From: Ignavibacteria bacterium RIFOXYB12_FULL_35_14
GTDB taxonomy: Bacteria; Bacteroidota; Ignavibacteria; Ignavibacteriales; Ignavibacteriaceae
DNA: 33,646 nucleotides
NCBI GenBank assembly: GCA_001803045.1
Contig: MHAR01000026.1
Coordinates: 1-33,646 of the forward strand
Reading direction: 5' to 3'
Made by a program: the position numbers and the translations under genes. Of this stretch, positions 16,198 through 24,546 are shown piece after piece. Below the pieces are notes generated by a model. It was given only the letters and a program-made list of their open reading frames with translations, had not been told where the DNA came from and did not search any database. How positions within the stretch are numbered: the first letter of the stretch is position 1; the number at the start of each line of letters is the position of its first letter.

Positions 16198-17271
16198 TCA
16201 GCTTTTAGTACCGGTAATAAAGTACATGTCAATCTTCTTCTTATCGCTTAACTTTAAAGTATCATAAAAATCACATTCATAGTAATCTTTAATCAGGTTA
16301 TACGTCGCTGAACTGATATTTACTTTTCCCGGTCTGCCATTACTTTCCATTCTATTGGCGATATTAACGGTGTTTCCCCAAACATCGTATGTCATTTTAT
16401 TTTTACCAATTACTCCAGCTACAACATTCCCTGAATGGACCCCCACACGCATGGGCCATTTTAATCGCGATTTCTTATTTCTTTCAGTGATGTAGTCCTG
16501 CATTTCAATTGCAGCTTTAACAACTTTAAGAGCATGATCCGGACATTCTTCCGGAAAACCTCCGCCTGCCATGTATGAATCACCAATTGTCTTTAGCTTT
16601 TCAAGACCGCAAAGGTCAACAATTTCGTCGAAATGTATAAAGATACCGTTAAGCTCGCTAACCAATTCATTCGGCTTCATTTTTGCGGAAAGCGTGGAGA
16701 AATCCTGAAAATCGGTAAAGAGCAGTGTTACCATTTTATAGTCGCGTGGCTTTATAACCCCCGTATCTCTTAATTCCTTCACAATTTGTTTGGGAAGAAT
16801 GTTATGGATCAGGATATCGGATTTCTTTTTTTCTTCTTCAAGCTCGATGGTTCTTTCTCTTAATTTTTTACCGATACGATGCTTATGCACTGTAATCTCT
16901 ATGGAAGTGTGAAGAACTTTTTCATCAAAAGGTTTAACAATGTATGCAAACGGTTCGGTTAATTTTGCCTTTTGAATACTTTCTGCATCAGCATAAGCCG
17001 TGATGTAAATAATCGGAACGTCAATAATTTTTTTTATTTCTTCAGCAGCTTCAATACCGGTCATTTTACTGTTTAATTTTATATCCATTAGAATTAAACT
17101 CGGTTCTAATTCAATTGCACGGGTAATAACCTCTTCACCTGAAGATACAATATCCGCCACTTCGTAGCCAAACTTTTTCATTATTCTTGATAAATCTCTA
17201 GCTATAATATTCTCATCTTCCACAATGAGAACACTAAGATTGTTTGATGGACTGTTTTTTTCTTTTAACAA
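16198..17271 (-). CDS. Response regulator-adenylate cyclase (REC + class III cyclase)
   Basis: A soluble 357-residue fusion. Residues 12-125 are a receiver domain with phospho-acceptor Asp63 (LILMDIK), acidic residues Glu18 and Asp19, Thr91 and Lys113. A linker helix at about 132-175 (RTIELEEEKKKSDILIHNIL) is the usual cyclase transducer. Residues 178-355 form a class III cyclase. Metal ligands are Asp187 (LLFTDFQDFS) and Asp231 (KTIGDSYMA). Base-recognition residues are Lys227 and Asp296 (TYDVWGN), and transition-state residues are Asn303 and Arg307. The Lys/Asp pair predicts ATP use and cAMP production; guanylate cyclases carry Glu/Cys there. Every catalytic residue is present. The start appears to be TTG, because an in-frame stop lies shortly upstream and no ATG precedes the domain. 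The cognate kinase is unknown; the hybrid kinase at 19148 is nearby. Confidence 0.92.
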   Translation of the reverse strand: MLKEKNSPSNNLSVLIVEDENIIARDLSRIMKKFGYEVADIVSSGEEVITRAIELEPSLILMDIKLNSKMTGIEAAEEIKKIIDVPIIYITAYADAESIQKAKLTEPFAYIVKPFDEKVLHTSIEITVHKHRIGKKLRERTIELEEEKKKSDILIHNILPKQIVKELRDTGVIKPRDYKMVTLLFTDFQDFSTLSAKMKPNELVSELNGIFIHFDEIVDLCGLEKLKTIGDSYMAGGGFPEECPDHALKVVKAAIEMQDYITERNKKSRLKWPMRVGVHSGNVVAGVIGKNKMTYDVWGNTVNIANRMESNGRPGKVNISSATYNLIKDYYECDFYDTLKLSDKKKIDMYFITGTKS

Positions 17272-17411
17272 CGGGTTATATCTTTTTTATCAAGTTAGAT
17301 TATTTTTCTCAAACGAGCTATAACGGCAAATAATGGAACAATGCTGAATTTATCTGCAAATTAATTTATCGTCGAGGCGAATTTAGGATTTTTTATTACT
17401 AAGCAAAAGTA

Positions 17412-18668
17412 TTAATTATTTTTTGCTTTACCGACTATCAGTCTTATTCCATGTTGTTTTGTGATGTAGTTCCAAATCCATTCAGCCATCACTCTGACAC
17501 GATTTCTGTAACCAATTAAGAAAAGAATGTGAACAAAGGACCATGTTAGCCATGCAAATAATCCAGAAAATTTTAGTCCTCTAATTTCAGCTATTGCTTT
17601 AGCTTTACCTATAGTTGCAAGATTACCTTTATCCATATAAGTAAATGGCACGCGCATTCCGGATTTTTTTTCTTCTAAAATAATTTTTGCAACATACTTA
17701 CCCTGTTGAATTGCAACAGGAGCAACTCCTGGCAGCAGATTACCTTTCTTATCTAGAAAGGATGCTGCATCGCCGATTACAAAAATATTTTCATGATTAT
17801 GAATCGAACAATCCTGGTTTACTAAAACTCTGCCCGCTTTATCCATTTTAGTATGAAGGGATTTTAACAGAGATGGAGCTTCATTTCCCGCAGCCCAAAT
17901 TATATTTTTTGTTTTTATTATTTTATCAGCAATTCGAACATAATCCGAACCAATTTCTTGTACTATTTGATTTAGAATCACTTTAACACCAAATTTTTCT
18001 AAATCTATTTTAGCTTTTTTCGAAAGACTTTCCGGATAAGATGACAATATTCTACTTGAGCCCTCAATCAAAATAACTTTGGTTTTCTCAGCATTAATAT
18101 TTCTAAAATCCTTCATCATAGTTTGCTTTGCGATTTCAGCTATTGCACCGGCTAGTTCAACTCCAGTAGGACCTCCACCAACAATTACAAAAGTTAAGTA
18201 CTTATCAATTCCCGTCTTGTCATTCAATTTCTCTGCTTCTTCAAGTGAAAGAAGAATTTTTTCCCTGATAACAAGAGCATCGTTTAAAGTTTTTAATCCT
18301 GGAGCAATTTTTTCCCATTCAGGTTTACCAAAGTATGAATGTCTTGTGCCGAGAGCCAGAATTAGATAATCAAAACTAATTTTTGAATTGCTGATTTCCA
18401 CAAATTTATTTTCTATATCGATTGACCATACCTCGTCCATTTTAACTTGAATATTTTTATTAGCAGTAAAGATTGCCCTGATCGGCATCGCAATATCTGC
18501 TGGTGAGAGAGCCGCAGTTGCAACTTGATAAAGTAATGGTTGAAATAAATGATGATTCGTTTTATCTATAATGGTTATTTCATAAGGTGAATTCTTCAAT
18601 GCTTGTGCTGCCGACAAACCACCGAATCCTCCGCCTACTATCACTATTCTCTTTTTGAATTCTGCCAT
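17412..18668 (-). CDS. ndh: Type II NADH dehydrogenase (NDH-2)
   Basis: A 418-residue flavoprotein that oxidises NADH and reduces quinone at the inner membrane without pumping protons. It has two Rossmann motifs, GGGFGG for FAD (12-17) and GGGPTG for NADH (164-169). The NDH-2 quinone-site signature appears as GVAPVAIQQGKYVA, and the second FAD contact is IFVIGDAAS. The C-terminus has a hydrophobic anchor (LFAWLTWSFVHILFLIGYRNR), as in membrane-bound NDH-2 rather than soluble ferredoxin reductases. The length is typical. It is separated by 140 nt from the cyclase gene and by 479 nt from the divergent hybrid kinase; the latter gap carries an FNR-like box. Confidence 0.92.
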   Translation of the reverse strand: MAEFKKRIVIVGGGFGGLSAAQALKNSPYEITIIDKTNHHLFQPLLYQVATAALSPADIAMPIRAIFTANKNIQVKMDEVWSIDIENKFVEISNSKISFDYLILALGTRHSYFGKPEWEKIAPGLKTLNDALVIREKILLSLEEAEKLNDKTGIDKYLTFVIVGGGPTGVELAGAIAEIAKQTMMKDFRNINAEKTKVILIEGSSRILSSYPESLSKKAKIDLEKFGVKVILNQIVQEIGSDYVRIADKIIKTKNIIWAAGNEAPSLLKSLHTKMDKAGRVLVNQDCSIHNHENIFVIGDAASFLDKKGNLLPGVAPVAIQQGKYVAKIILEEKKSGMRVPFTYMDKGNLATIGKAKAIAEIRGLKFSGLFAWLTWSFVHILFLIGYRNRVRVMAEWIWNYITKQHGIRLIVGKAKNN

Positions 18669-19147
18669 GAAAAATGCTCGACTAATTGTAAGTAAAAAGT
18701 GAACTTGAATTTGTAAAAACTACATTTTCAGTTACTAAGATAATTTAATTTGTCCTAAGTCCATTGATTGTGCATTTATCACATCTGAATTTCATCGAAA
18801 AATAAATCATTTAGACCAATCTCCTTGATGAGCAATACCTAATTAACGGCTCGAATTTTGTAATAAAAAATGTGATAAATATCAACTTTTACCATTTAGT
18901 TGGTAATTCACAAAAGATAATTTTGAAAATTATATTCTGCAAAAAAATTTTGTGCGCATAAAAATTTCATATTAATTGATTTGAAGAACATTAATATCAG
19001 ACAAAATTATTCACCCCATAAACTTAATGGCTTGCCAATTGTGAGTTTGATTAAAAAAAACTTTTTTTGTGACGGTTATATTTTGTAATTTTTCAGCAGT
19101 TAATTTTTAACCATAGCTTATTGATTTATTTTTACGATATCATATAA
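18669..19147. other. Divergent intergenic region between ndh and the hybrid kinase gene
   Basis: This 479-nt AT-rich region must hold both divergent promoters. It contains a perfect 11-bp inverted repeat 86 nt apart (ATTTATCACAT at 18774-18784; ATGTGATAAAT at 18870-18880) and an FNR-like box inside the second copy, annotated separately. No RNA gene or ORF is supported. Confidence 0.5.
18872..18885. promoter_or_regulatory. Candidate FNR/CRP-family operator
   Basis: GTGATAAATATCAA matches the FNR-type consensus TTGAT-N4-ATCAA at 9 of 10 defined positions. It lies 204 nt upstream of the ndh start codon and about 260 nt upstream of the kinase gene, rather far from both unless the leaders are long. 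Redox control of an ndh gene by FNR is known in E. coli; applying it here is inference. Confidence 0.35.
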
Positions 19148-21511
19148 ATGCAAAATTCCAAAATAGAATTTCTAAAAAGCTACGATAACCTTATCAGACT
19201 TGCCTCAGCAGGATCACCAGAATTCCCAAGCAGTCTCTGCGATTATATTCTGTCCGATCAAGAATTTGAAGCCTGTGTTTTGTTTAGAATAATTGGCAAT
19301 AGATCATTAAAAGTAATTGGTAAATCTGGTTCAACAAAAAAATCGTACGAGCTTAATTCCATGTTCGAATGCTCGGAGTGCAAGCTGATTGGTTCAAACT
19401 CACTAAAATTAAGTTTTAGCAATCAACCTGGATGTGAGCTTGAAGCCAGTGATTTTGTAATGTACGAAGGCTGCTTATTCATTAAGGTTTCTGACGATAA
19501 TAGAGTTTTATTGAAGCTTGCGAAGAGAACCCCATTTTCTCCTGCTGAAAAAGAAAACATTGAATTACTAGCGAGTGCATTAGAAAGCTTGTTGAAGATT
19601 TGGTTTACGCATGAAGGGAATCTTTCATCATCGATTAGTAAATTAATTTCCGATATTGCCCATGAACTCAGAACCCCAACAAACAGCATCATGGGATTTG
19701 CTTCGCTGCTTAACGAAGATAACCTTTCACCCTCTCAAGCCGAATATGTTAACACCCTTAAAGAAAATGCCTATAACCATCTTTCCTTGTTGAATGATTT
19801 GATTGATTTTGCAAAATTTGAAAATGGTTTAGTAAAAGAATCTAAAGCTAGTGTAAACTATATAAACTTTTTAAACGAAATTCTTAAATCTTTTCAAGAT
19901 AAATTTCCTTCAAGGGAAATTGATTTTATCAACAATTTTGAGGGAGAAATTCCTGAAACAATTAAGCTGGATACTCAAAAGTTACGATATATTCTTATTA
20001 ACCTGATTAATTATTCTATCAGACTCACTGAAAAAGGTAAAATCACTGTTACTTCAGCTTACACCGATTCAAATCAAATCCATATTAAAATAAATGATTC
20101 GAGCGATGGAATCTCTTCAGCAAAGGTGAAAGAATTTTTTAACCCATTCGCTATTTATGATTTAGGAAAATTTAAATTTGGCAATGCTACGGGTTTAGGA
20201 TTGACTCTCGCAAAAAAATATATTGAGCTGCTAAATGGAGAAATTGGTGTTCAGAGTGCACCAGGTAAAGGAACTTCATATAATATAAAGATTGGAGTTG
20301 ATGCCATTTCTAAGATCGAGTCTCAGATTAGTGCCTTGCCAAAACCAGGAAAGAAAAATCGCGTTTTAGTTATTGAAGATGATTACGCTACATCAAAACT
20401 GCTCAGCAATTATTTGAATAAATGGGGATATGATCCCGTTATCGTCAATTCGGCTGAACAAACATTAAAATCCATTGAGAAGGAAACATTTTTAGCAATT
20501 TTACTGGATATCGTTTTGCCGGATTCGAATGGATTCGACTTAATGAAGAAAATTCGTTCTCATCCTAATTCAAAACGAACTCCGGTAATTGTTTGCTCTA
20601 TCGAAGCAGAAGAGCAAAAAGCATTTTTAATGGGTGCCGTAGAATATTTTGTAAAACCAATTAAATATAGCTTCCTTGTAGAAGTGCTTCAGAGCTACAG
20701 ATTAAAAAGAGATTCTAATATTCTTATAGTCGATGATGATGTTCCAACATTAAATCTGATCAAAGAAGCGGTTCAACAAGCAGGATTCAATCCAATAGCC
20801 GAAGCCTTCTCTGCTAAAGTTATGAACTTAATCGAAGATAAGGAACTTGATCTTGCAATTGTTGATCTTGATATGCCGGAGGTTTCCGGATTTGATCTCA
20901 TCAAAGAAATTAAGGAGAATCCTAAATTTGCTAAGCTCCCAATAATAATTTACACAGGCAAAGAAAATTATAGAGATGATTTAAAAAATATTGATGGACT
21001 TTTCGAACATTTATTAGAAAAAAGAAGCTCGAATATCGAGAACCTTGCAGATACAGTTACAGCTATGATAAACAAATTTGATGAACCTACTCCGCCTGAA
21101 GAATTAGCTAAAGAAAAAGATTATGATGTAGTTAAAATTCTTCTTGCCGAGGATTACAAGCATTCACAGATTATCGTCACGAGGCTGCTGAAGAAAAATA
21201 ATTTCAATCATATTGTTGTTGTTGAAAATGGTGCCGAAGCCCTTGATCAGGTGAAGAAACAAAAATTTGATTTAATCCTTATGGATATGCAAATGCCGGT
21301 TATGAACGGCTTTGAAGCAATGGAAAAAATCCGGCTTATTCCCGAGTATAAAGAGACACCGATAATTGCGCTCACAGCTTTTGCTATGAAAGGTGACCGC
21401 GAAAAATGCATAGATGCAGGAGCTACGGATTATATCCCCAAACCAATTGACAGCCAAGAGTTTGTTCAGAAAGTAAAACATTATACCGAAAGCACTGTGC
21501 CGGTAGCATAA
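19148..21511 (+). CDS. Hybrid sensor histidine kinase with three receiver domains
   Basis: This 787-residue soluble protein has no membrane segment. Residues 1-150 look GAF-like and contain six Cys (including CSEC, 74-77). The HisKA domain has phospho-acceptor His172 in AHELRTPTNS. The HATPase domain (about 270-383) has a good G2 box (ATGLGL). Its N-box reads NLINYSIRLT, with Tyr289 where Asn normally binds magnesium, and its D-box reads NDSSDGIS, with Ser319 in place of the first Gly. Receiver 1 has Asp454 and Lys503. Receiver 2 has Asp573 but no Lys-Pro motif. Receiver 3 (from about 660) has Asp713 and Lys765 and is the most canonical. It could receive intracellular signals and pass phosphate inside the protein. 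Weak or conditional kinase activity is possible given the altered ATP boxes. The target is unknown. Confidence 0.9.
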   Translation: MQNSKIEFLKSYDNLIRLASAGSPEFPSSLCDYILSDQEFEACVLFRIIGNRSLKVIGKSGSTKKSYELNSMFECSECKLIGSNSLKLSFSNQPGCELEASDFVMYEGCLFIKVSDDNRVLLKLAKRTPFSPAEKENIELLASALESLLKIWFTHEGNLSSSISKLISDIAHELRTPTNSIMGFASLLNEDNLSPSQAEYVNTLKENAYNHLSLLNDLIDFAKFENGLVKESKASVNYINFLNEILKSFQDKFPSREIDFINNFEGEIPETIKLDTQKLRYILINLINYSIRLTEKGKITVTSAYTDSNQIHIKINDSSDGISSAKVKEFFNPFAIYDLGKFKFGNATGLGLTLAKKYIELLNGEIGVQSAPGKGTSYNIKIGVDAISKIESQISALPKPGKKNRVLVIEDDYATSKLLSNYLNKWGYDPVIVNSAEQTLKSIEKETFLAILLDIVLPDSNGFDLMKKIRSHPNSKRTPVIVCSIEAEEQKAFLMGAVEYFVKPIKYSFLVEVLQSYRLKRDSNILIVDDDVPTLNLIKEAVQQAGFNPIAEAFSAKVMNLIEDKELDLAIVDLDMPEVSGFDLIKEIKENPKFAKLPIIIYTGKENYRDDLKNIDGLFEHLLEKRSSNIENLADTVTAMINKFDEPTPPEELAKEKDYDVVKILLAEDYKHSQIIVTRLLKKNNFNHIVVVENGAEALDQVKKQKFDLILMDMQMPVMNGFEAMEKIRLIPEYKETPIIALTAFAMKGDREKCIDAGATDYIPKPIDSQEFVQKVKHYTESTVPVA

Positions 21512-21618
21512 CCGCAAGAAGGTTCACTGGCATCTCATTTTCCAATTCTTTATTACCTTTCCAAACACTCTCGATTTATTTTTATATTTGAATCATTCAA
21601 ATAAAAATATGTTGAGAA

Positions 21619-23079
21619 ATGATTAACGAAGCACCGAGAGTTCGCTTTGCCCCAAGTCCAACAGGATATTTACACGTTGGAGGATTGCGCACAGCATTGT
21701 ACAATTATTTATTTGCGAAGCATAATAACGGAAAATTCATTTTACGAATTGAGGATACAGACCGTAACCGCTATGTGGAAAGTGCTGTTGACAATCTTAT
21801 TAAAGCGCTAAAGTGGGCAGGATTACAGTATGATGAAGGTCCGGATATAGGCGGAATCTTTGAACCATACATTCAATCACAGCGGTTAGAAATCTATAAA
21901 AAACATACCGATGAACTTATTGCAAAAGGTGAAGCGTATTATTGTTTTTGTACTCCCGAAAGACTAAAAAATCTAAAGGAAGAACAAGAAAAAAAGAAAT
22001 TACCTCAAACTAAATATGATAAGCATTGCTTAAATCTTTCCACATCTGAAATAGAAAATAATCTCTCGAATAAGATCCCTTATGTAGTTCGTTTAAACGT
22101 TCTGCCAGATCAAAAAATTATTTTTTGTGATGCAATTCGTAACCGGGTCGAATTTGACAGTAATAATGTCGATGATCAAGTATTAATTAAAAGCGATGGT
22201 TATCCGACATATCATCTCGCAAATGTTGTTGATGACCATTTAATGAAAATTACACACGTAATTCGCGGCGAGGAATGGATTTCATCAACGCCTAAGCACG
22301 TTTTACTTTATGATGCTTTTGGGTGGGAAAGACCCACTTTTGCTCACCTCCCTCTCCTGTTAAATCCGGATCGTTCTAAACTTAGTAAACGGCAAGGTGA
22401 TGTAGCCGTGGAAGAGTATCGCGATAAAGGATATTTAAAGGAAGCTCTCATCAATTTTGTTGCTTTACTTGGCTGGAATGCCGGTGATGATCGGGAATTT
22501 TATTATCTGAATGAATTGGTTGAAGCATTTTCACTTGAACGCGTAAATAAATCAGGAGCCGTGTTCGATATTGTTAAACTCAATTCATTGAATGCTGAAC
22601 ATCTTCGTAAAAAACCGAATGAGGAAATTCTTGAGATGTTGAGAGCCAGAATACAGGAGACAGAATTCAAAATTCAGAATTATTCGGATGAATTTCTGCT
22701 TATGATTATTGAAGCTATGAAGGAGAGAGTTTCATTCGTTCATGAGTTTATAGATAATTGTAAATACTTTTACGAAGCACCAAAAGAATATGAGAAAAAA
22801 GCCATTGAAAAGAATTGGAAACCAGAAACTCCTATGCAGTTAAGAAAATTGAGAGATGCTTTTTCACGATTAGAAAATCCTACTAAAGAAGATTATGAAC
22901 ATGCACTGGCTAAAGTCTCGGAAGAACTTGTAATTGTAAAAGGAAAACTAATTCATCCATTACGTTTTGCAGTATCCGGGCAAAGCACCGGACCGGGAGT
23001 TTTTGATTTACTTTTCATTTTAGGTAAAGAAGAAGTCATTAAAAGAATTGATGCTGCATTTGAAAACATAAAAAATTAA
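21619..23079 (+). CDS. gltX: Glutamyl-tRNA synthetase
   Basis: A class I aminoacyl-tRNA synthetase of 486 residues that charges tRNA-Glu. The HIGH motif is HVGG (19-22, in APSPTGYLHVGG), followed by RIEDTDR (43-49). The KMSKS loop reads KLSKR (254-258). The C-terminal helical anticodon-binding domain is complete. Since a separate glnS is present at 29629, this enzyme is probably discriminating for tRNA-Glu. It ends 36 nt from the convergent gltD. A moderate ribosome-binding sequence (GAGA) precedes the ATG. Confidence 0.96.
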   Translation: MINEAPRVRFAPSPTGYLHVGGLRTALYNYLFAKHNNGKFILRIEDTDRNRYVESAVDNLIKALKWAGLQYDEGPDIGGIFEPYIQSQRLEIYKKHTDELIAKGEAYYCFCTPERLKNLKEEQEKKKLPQTKYDKHCLNLSTSEIENNLSNKIPYVVRLNVLPDQKIIFCDAIRNRVEFDSNNVDDQVLIKSDGYPTYHLANVVDDHLMKITHVIRGEEWISSTPKHVLLYDAFGWERPTFAHLPLLLNPDRSKLSKRQGDVAVEEYRDKGYLKEALINFVALLGWNAGDDREFYYLNELVEAFSLERVNKSGAVFDIVKLNSLNAEHLRKKPNEEILEMLRARIQETEFKIQNYSDEFLLMIIEAMKERVSFVHEFIDNCKYFYEAPKEYEKKAIEKNWKPETPMQLRKLRDAFSRLENPTKEDYEHALAKVSEELVIVKGKLIHPLRFAVSGQSTGPGVFDLLFILGKEEVIKRIDAAFENIKN

Positions 23080-23086
23080 TGTTTGC

Positions 23087-23110
23087 AGAGATGCTGCATG
23101 TTACATCTCT
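23087..23110. terminator. Hairpin between convergent gltX and gltD
   Basis: AGAGATG (23087-23093) and CATCTCT (23104-23110) form a perfect 7-bp stem that fills the 36-nt gap between the two stop codons. No long T-run follows on either strand, so it is a possible bidirectional terminator with weak support. Confidence 0.4.
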
Positions 23111-23115
23111 ACAAC

Positions 23116-24546
23116 CTAATTTCTTTTCAAAAATTGATTAACTGAATCGGCAACTCTCCGTCCGTGATTTATTGCTCGAACTACAAGTGATGCGCCGGTC
23201 ATGGAATCCCCGGTTGCAAAAAATCCCGGCTCAGTGGTTTTATAATCTTTATCAACAACAATATTTCCCCTAGTATCCGTAGCGATATTAAGTTCTTTTA
23301 CAAGGTTCCCGTGTTCAACATGCAGAAATCCCATAGCAACCAGAACGAGATCAACCTTAATAAAAATGTTTTCACGTGGCACTCCAACAAATTTCCTCTG
23401 ACCATTCTTATCTGGGTCTGTCCAATCTAATTTCCCAAAATTAATACCCGATACTTTTCCATTCTCACCCGTAAAATTTTTTGCCTCAAGCGACCAATAT
23501 CGTTCACATCCTTCATCGTGAGAAGAAGATGTGAATAGAATTTGAGGCCATGCAGGCCATGCATTGTATTCGCCTCGTTCAGTCTGCGGTTGAGGTAAAA
23601 TTTCTACTTGTGTTATAGAAGCTGCACCTTGCCTTCTCGCTGTACCAACACAATCCGAACCTGTATCACCACCACCAATAACTATAACATGCTTTCCTTT
23701 TGCACTGATTCTTCTTTCTTCAGAAATGAAATCACCTAAATTCAATTTATTCTGTTGGGTTAAAAAATCCATTGCGAAGTGAATCCCTTTTAACTCCCTG
23801 CCCGGGATATTTAAATCTCTTGGGATTGTTGCTCCCGCTGCGATTACGACTGCATCAAAAGTTCTCTTAAGATACTTTGAGGAAATATCAATGCCAACAT
23901 CTACACCAGATTCAAAAATCACTCCTTCATCTTTCAATTGCTCCAATCGTCGATCAATTACCCATTTTTCTAGTTTAAAGTCTGGAATTCCATATCGAAG
24001 TAAACCACCAATACGATCACTCTTTTCAAAAACAGTAACGCTTTGTCCAGCTCGAACAATTTGTTGTGCCGCTGTAAGTCCAGCAGGTCCCGAACCAACT
24101 ACAGCAACATTCTTTCCAGTTTTATATCGTATAGGTTGAGGAACAATCCACCCTTCTTTCCATCCTCTTTCAACTATCTGCAGCTCAATATGTTTAATTG
24201 TAACAGGCGATTGATTAATAGAAAGTGTGCAAGAATATTCACAAGGTGCAGGGCATACTCTTCCTGTAAATTCCGGGAAATTAATTGTTGAGTGAAGGAG
24301 TTCAAGTGCGGTTTTCCATTGATTTCGATAAACCATATCGTTCCAATCCGGTATGCGATTATTAACCGGGCATCCGTAAGAGTGGCAATACGGAATTCCA
24401 CAATCCATACATCTTGCCGCTTGATTAATAATTTTATCATCGGGTAAAAGAAATTCAAATTCTCTAAAGTTCTTTACTCTTTCATCGATTGACAGTTTTG
24501 AAGGATTTTCTCTTGCAAATTCCATAAAGCCTGTTGGTTTAGCCAT
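23116..24546 (-). CDS. gltD: Glutamate synthase (NADPH) small subunit
   Basis: The start is placed at the ATG at 24546, giving 476 residues starting MAKPTGFMEFAREN. The longer reading from 24594 adds 16 non-conserved residues inside gltB. The subunit passes electrons from NAD(P)H through FAD to the large subunit for glutamate formation from glutamine and 2-oxoglutarate. Two N-terminal cysteine clusters for 4Fe-4S centres are visible: Cys46, 49, 54, 59, and Cys98, 102, 106. The FAD motif is VGSGPAGL and the NADPH motif is VIGGGDTGSDC; the C-terminal FAD contact is GFFATGDSMTGASLV. The start overlaps the gltB stop by 8 nt, with an AGAGG ribosome-binding site inside gltB, so the two are translationally coupled. 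Confidence 0.95.
   Translation of the reverse strand: MAKPTGFMEFARENPSKLSIDERVKNFREFEFLLPDDKIINQAARCMDCGIPYCHSYGCPVNNRIPDWNDMVYRNQWKTALELLHSTINFPEFTGRVCPAPCEYSCTLSINQSPVTIKHIELQIVERGWKEGWIVPQPIRYKTGKNVAVVGSGPAGLTAAQQIVRAGQSVTVFEKSDRIGGLLRYGIPDFKLEKWVIDRRLEQLKDEGVIFESGVDVGIDISSKYLKRTFDAVVIAAGATIPRDLNIPGRELKGIHFAMDFLTQQNKLNLGDFISEERRISAKGKHVIVIGGGDTGSDCVGTARRQGAASITQVEILPQPQTERGEYNAWPAWPQILFTSSSHDEGCERYWSLEAKNFTGENGKVSGINFGKLDWTDPDKNGQRKFVGVPRENIFIKVDLVLVAMGFLHVEHGNLVKELNIATDTRGNIVVDKDYKTTEPGFFATGDSMTGASLVVRAINHGRRVADSVNQFLKRN

Noticed and set aside
16187-16207. Terminator between the convergent HhH and cyclase genes
   Set aside because: The possible stem (CTAAAGC with GCTTTTAG) is short and bulged and overlaps both coding ends.
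18769-18784. CRP-like site TGTGCATTTATCACA
   Set aside because: The spacing between TGTG and CACA is 7 rather than the 8 bases of the CRP consensus; kept only as part of the inverted repeat.
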